DNA of 64,000 bases, taken from NCBI RefSeq assembly GCF_025698545.1, contig NC_068569.1, positions 20,522,001 to 20,586,000 on the forward strand, read 5' to 3'. The position numbers and the translations under genes are program-made. Below are positions 61,009-64,000 of this stretch, piece by piece. Positions within the stretch are counted from its first letter, which is position 1; each line of letters opens with the position of its first letter. The notes beneath the pieces were generated by a model that saw only the letters and a list, made by a program, of their open reading frames with translations, was not told the DNA's origin and made no database searches. The stretch comes from Gossypium raimondii. Lineage: Eukaryota > Streptophyta > Magnoliopsida > Malvales > Malvaceae.

Positions 61009-62130
61009 AGAACAGATCAGTGAAAGTAGCAGATCTTGCCTTCCTGCATCGACAGCGAAGGAGATCGAAGATACTAATTCTATCTCCCTGGTTGGTAGTG
61101 GAATAGATTGAAGATTTCAGATCTTATCTCCCTAGGCATTAGTGGAGCAGATCGAAGATGACAGATTTTACCTCCCTGTGGTTACAGTGGAGTACATTGA
61201 AGCCGTAATTCTATCTCTCTGGTTGGCAGTGGAATAGATTGAAGATTTCAGATCTTATCTCCTTAGGCATTAGTGGAGAAGATCGAAGATGGCAGATTTT
61301 ACCTCCCTGTGGTTACAGTAGAGTACATTGAAGCCGTAATTCTATCTCCCTGGTTGGCAGTGGAATAGATTGAAGATTTCAGATCTTATCTCCTTAGGCA
61401 TTAGTAGAGTAGATCAAAGATGGCAGATTTTACCTCCCCGAGGTTACAGTGGAGTACATTGAAGCCAGTAATTCTATCTCCCTGGTTGGCAGTGGAATAG
61501 ATTGAAGATTTCAGATCTTATCTCCTTAAGCGGTAGTGGAGCAGATCGAAGATGGCGAATTTTACCTCCCTGGGGTTACAGTGGAGTACATTGAAGCCAG
61601 TAACTCTATCCCCCTGGTTGGCAGTGGAATAGATTGAAGATTTTAGATCTTATTTCCCTAAGCATTAGTGGAGCAGATCGAAGATGGCAGATTTTACCTC
61701 CCTAGGGTTACAGTGGAGTACATTGAAGCCAGTAATTCTATCTCCTTGGTCGACAGTGGAATCGATCGAAGAATAGCAGATTTTATCTCCCTAAGCAGTA
61801 GTGGAGTAGATGATGACGACGGATCTTGTTTCCTCGACATTGTAATTGGATATATTGAAGAAGATAATCCTATTTCCCTGAAATTGCAGTGGAGCAGATT
61901 AACACCACGGATCTTATCTCTATGAATTGCAAAGGAGCAGGTCGCGTCAACTTTCAGTGGAATAAATTGAAGCTACAAGTCATATCTCCCTGAAGTTGCA
62001 ATGGAGCAGACTAAAGATAGCAAATTTTGTTCTTTTGAGAAGTTACAAGATAAGTCCTATCTCACTAACGTTGTAGTGGAGTGGATTGAAGCACCAATTC
62101 CTATACCTCTGAAGATGCAGTAGGTTGGAA
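61009..62130 (+). repeat. Two-level tandem repeat, 131-132 bp made of three ~44-bp subunits
   Basis: The TAATTCTATCTCCCTGG phase recurs at 61075, 61206, 61337, 61469, 61601 and 61733, a period of 131-132 bp. Each unit holds three relatives of the same ~44-bp motif, TCTTATCTCCCT..TAGTGGAGCAGATCGAAGA, with second and third versions ending GATTTC or GAAGCC. From 61800 on the phase decays, ending near 62125. Confidence 0.88.
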
Positions 62131-62230
62131 TGAGGCTACTTGAAAAAGAATGGCGCTAAGGTTCAGCACGACCGGGCAAAATTGGCTATTTCTGAAGTCT
62201 TTGCTATGTTTTCGTTACACGATAACAAGC

Positions 62231-62243
62231 AAAGAGAGGCAGC
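62231..62243 (+). other. Polypurine tract before the 3' LTR
   Basis: AAAGAGAGGCAGC lies immediately upstream of TGTAATAGCC. It is the expected plus-strand primer, slightly degraded. Confidence 0.5.
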
Positions 62244-64000
62244 TGTAATAGCCAATTTTAACCCGGGGCCCAAATTAACCAATCAAATCCAATAAAACTT
62301 GGGCCAATTCTGACCCTATTGCATTTGGCCCAATAAGGCCCAAGTGTGCTAACCCTAGCCTAACCCTAAGCAAGCAGTTAGCAAGAGCCACCCCACGTCA
62401 TGAAGAACCTCCAAAGGCTGCACGCCCACGTTCAGCACCTCCCAAAGCGTCCCACATCTTATTTGCACGCCCACTGCACAACGCCACACATCTGCAAGCC
62501 ACAGACAACACTAATAGGATATACACACAAGAAAACAGGTTGTAAAAGGATTTAGGGAGGGCTATATAAAGGCCAATGATTTTCGTAACTTGGTTAGAAA
62601 AATTTTGTACTAAAAGAGAAAAATCTTGTATTGGAAAAATAATGAAATACAAACAAAGAATCAAAACAATTTTTAAAGGTAATTTTCTTTGTGTTTTATT
62701 TATTTATCTACTTTTTTTTCTTTGCTTCTCTATTTTGGTGCAAAAGAAAAGCAAAAAGAAAAGGACTAAACTTACAGAATCGAGTCGTGGCGAAGCTTGA
62801 ACGGCGGTGGCGTGGCGATAGTTAGGGCTTTAAAGAAGGCCTAGCAGATCCTCTTTCTTCCTCTGTTGTTTTAAAAAGAAAAGGAAGATGAAGCAATTTT
62901 GCGCCTATTGCTGCTGCAGAGTAGGCTTTTAATTGGAGATGAAAAGGGTTTTAAACAACGATGGGTTATTTGCGTTTTAATCCTTCATTTTATCCCATCA
63001 TTTCAAAATCATTGTGGTTTGTTTTCAAATTTTGCCATGAAATGTTGAATTTGTTTTATTTTAATCCATTGCTGCGTGGAGTTTTGGACGGAGGATTAAT
63101 TTCACTTTCGGTCCTCCACGTTAACTGCATGTTCCATTTGATCCATTGGTGTTTTGTTTATTTCAGATTTGCCCTGAAACTTCAATTATTTTCAATTTAA
63201 TCCATAATCTTTCATTTTAAGTTTTTAGTTTATTTTATTAATATAGTTATTATTATTTTATTATTACTATTATTATTATATTTATTATACTTACATATAT
63301 ACACGCATGTGTACTTTATAATATATGTGTATATTTTTATTTCTAAATGTTTTAAATATATATATATATATAGTGCGTATATATTTTATTACCATATTTT
63401 ATATATATATAGTTTATATATATATATATATTATATACATTCATATTTTTATAATTATTTATGTTTTCATGTTTTATAATTCATATGTTTATACATTTTT
63501 ATAATATGTACAAATCATATACTTCATTATTACTTTATTTTTCTTAGTTTTATATGCATACGTACATATACTTACATTTTATGATTTTCACATCGTTTTT
63601 CATTTTTTTAAAAGAAATTAAAATATATATTTTTACATATATGCATATACATATATTATTCAAAACTTTTATAAATATATTTTCCATATATTTTATATAT
63701 ACATATATACCTATATTTTCATAATTATTAATATATTATGCTTACGTTTTTATTTTTATGACAACTCATTATATTTTATGATTATGTTCTTTTATAATTT
63801 TGTATACATATATAGGTATATTTTAAATTAGAGTAATGATTTCATGTTACGCATTAGCGTTTTATCATACTTTTAAAGAAAAATCTATTTTGCTTCACAA
63901 AGTATTAAAATCGTTTTTTTAATTTTTAAATATTTAGCAATCATGGTTCTCGAGAAAGATCGTGTCCTAACTTCTTGGATCGTGATCATTTTTTCGATGA
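62244..64000 (+). repeat. 3' LTR of the Tat element, cut by the window end
   Basis: Matches 53118-54901 over its visible length, with scattered differences concentrated in the first 250 bp. The AT-only tract is preserved at 63230-63780. The window stops about 510 bp short of the expected LTR end. Confidence 0.88.

Larger units (their letters stand above)
53118..64000 (+). mobile_element. Ty3/gypsy element of the Tat lineage, 3' end beyond the window
   Basis: A long LTR (53118-55411) is repeated from 62244 onward, with gag and integrase remnants in between and a long 3' untranslated region with tandem repeats. That plan and the gag wording fit Tat (Ogre/Retand-like) elements, which I recall as common in cotton. 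The RT and RNase H core is deleted (between about 58860 and 58930), and every coding part carries stops. It could not move by itself. The right target duplicate is outside the window. Confidence 0.88.

Overview
The window is plant nuclear DNA. It has spliced genes with GT-AG introns, AT-rich intergenic DNA, a wall-associated kinase relic, a plant NLR relic, a STAY-GREEN-like relic, and Ty1/copia, Ty3/gypsy, LINE, hAT and Harbinger-type repeats. The gypsy LTRs that open TGTAATRCCCCAAACCCGGC and the Tat-lineage gag look to me like cotton (Gossypium, Malvaceae) families. That assignment is from memory and was not searched.

Only two protein-coding genes look intact, both on the minus strand. One is a PMT24/25/26-type putative methyltransferase (13213-17335, eight coding exons, 833 aa). 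The other is a TOM1-like VHS-GAT protein (24231-30406, nine coding exons, 507 aa). For both, the exon lengths sum to an uninterrupted reading frame.

Layout. 1-12637 is a wall-associated receptor kinase pseudogene whose extracellular exon is split by a 9.8 kb copia element (123-9954, TSD TTTAG). That copia element carries two younger insertions: a hAT-type element (1259-2517, 8-bp TSD) in gag and a 2.8 kb solo gypsy LTR (5332-8160, TSD AGATA) in the reverse transcriptase. After the methyltransferase come a non-autonomous DNA-transposon cluster (18.2-20 kb), a LINE tail (20.7-21.5 kb) and a decayed STAY-GREEN-like copy (22.75-23.5 kb). The TOM1-like gene follows, with a MITE in one intron. From 31 to 43 kb there is no gene, only repeats: tRNA-like tandem units, a Harbinger-type element with a nested repeat, and an old LTR. 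At 42.9-45.7 kb lies an NLR disease-resistance pseudogene split by a solo LTR (TSD GTGAG). At 46.15-51.89 kb is a gutted copia element (TSD ATTTT) containing another solo LTR (48072-50663, TSD AAACT). From 53118 to the window end is a decayed Tat-type gypsy element with gag, integrase remnants, a tandem-repeat 3' region and a partial 3' LTR.

The main interest is structural. Nested insertions can be ordered by their target-site duplications. Three separate gene relics are each broken in readable ways. Two related gypsy LTRs carry paired antisense tRNA-like box A/box B modules, and the Tat element has a two-level tandem array (about 44 bp within about 131 bp). I found no evidence of a wholly new multi-gene system. 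The window reads as two housekeeping genes in a transposon-rich intergenic landscape.
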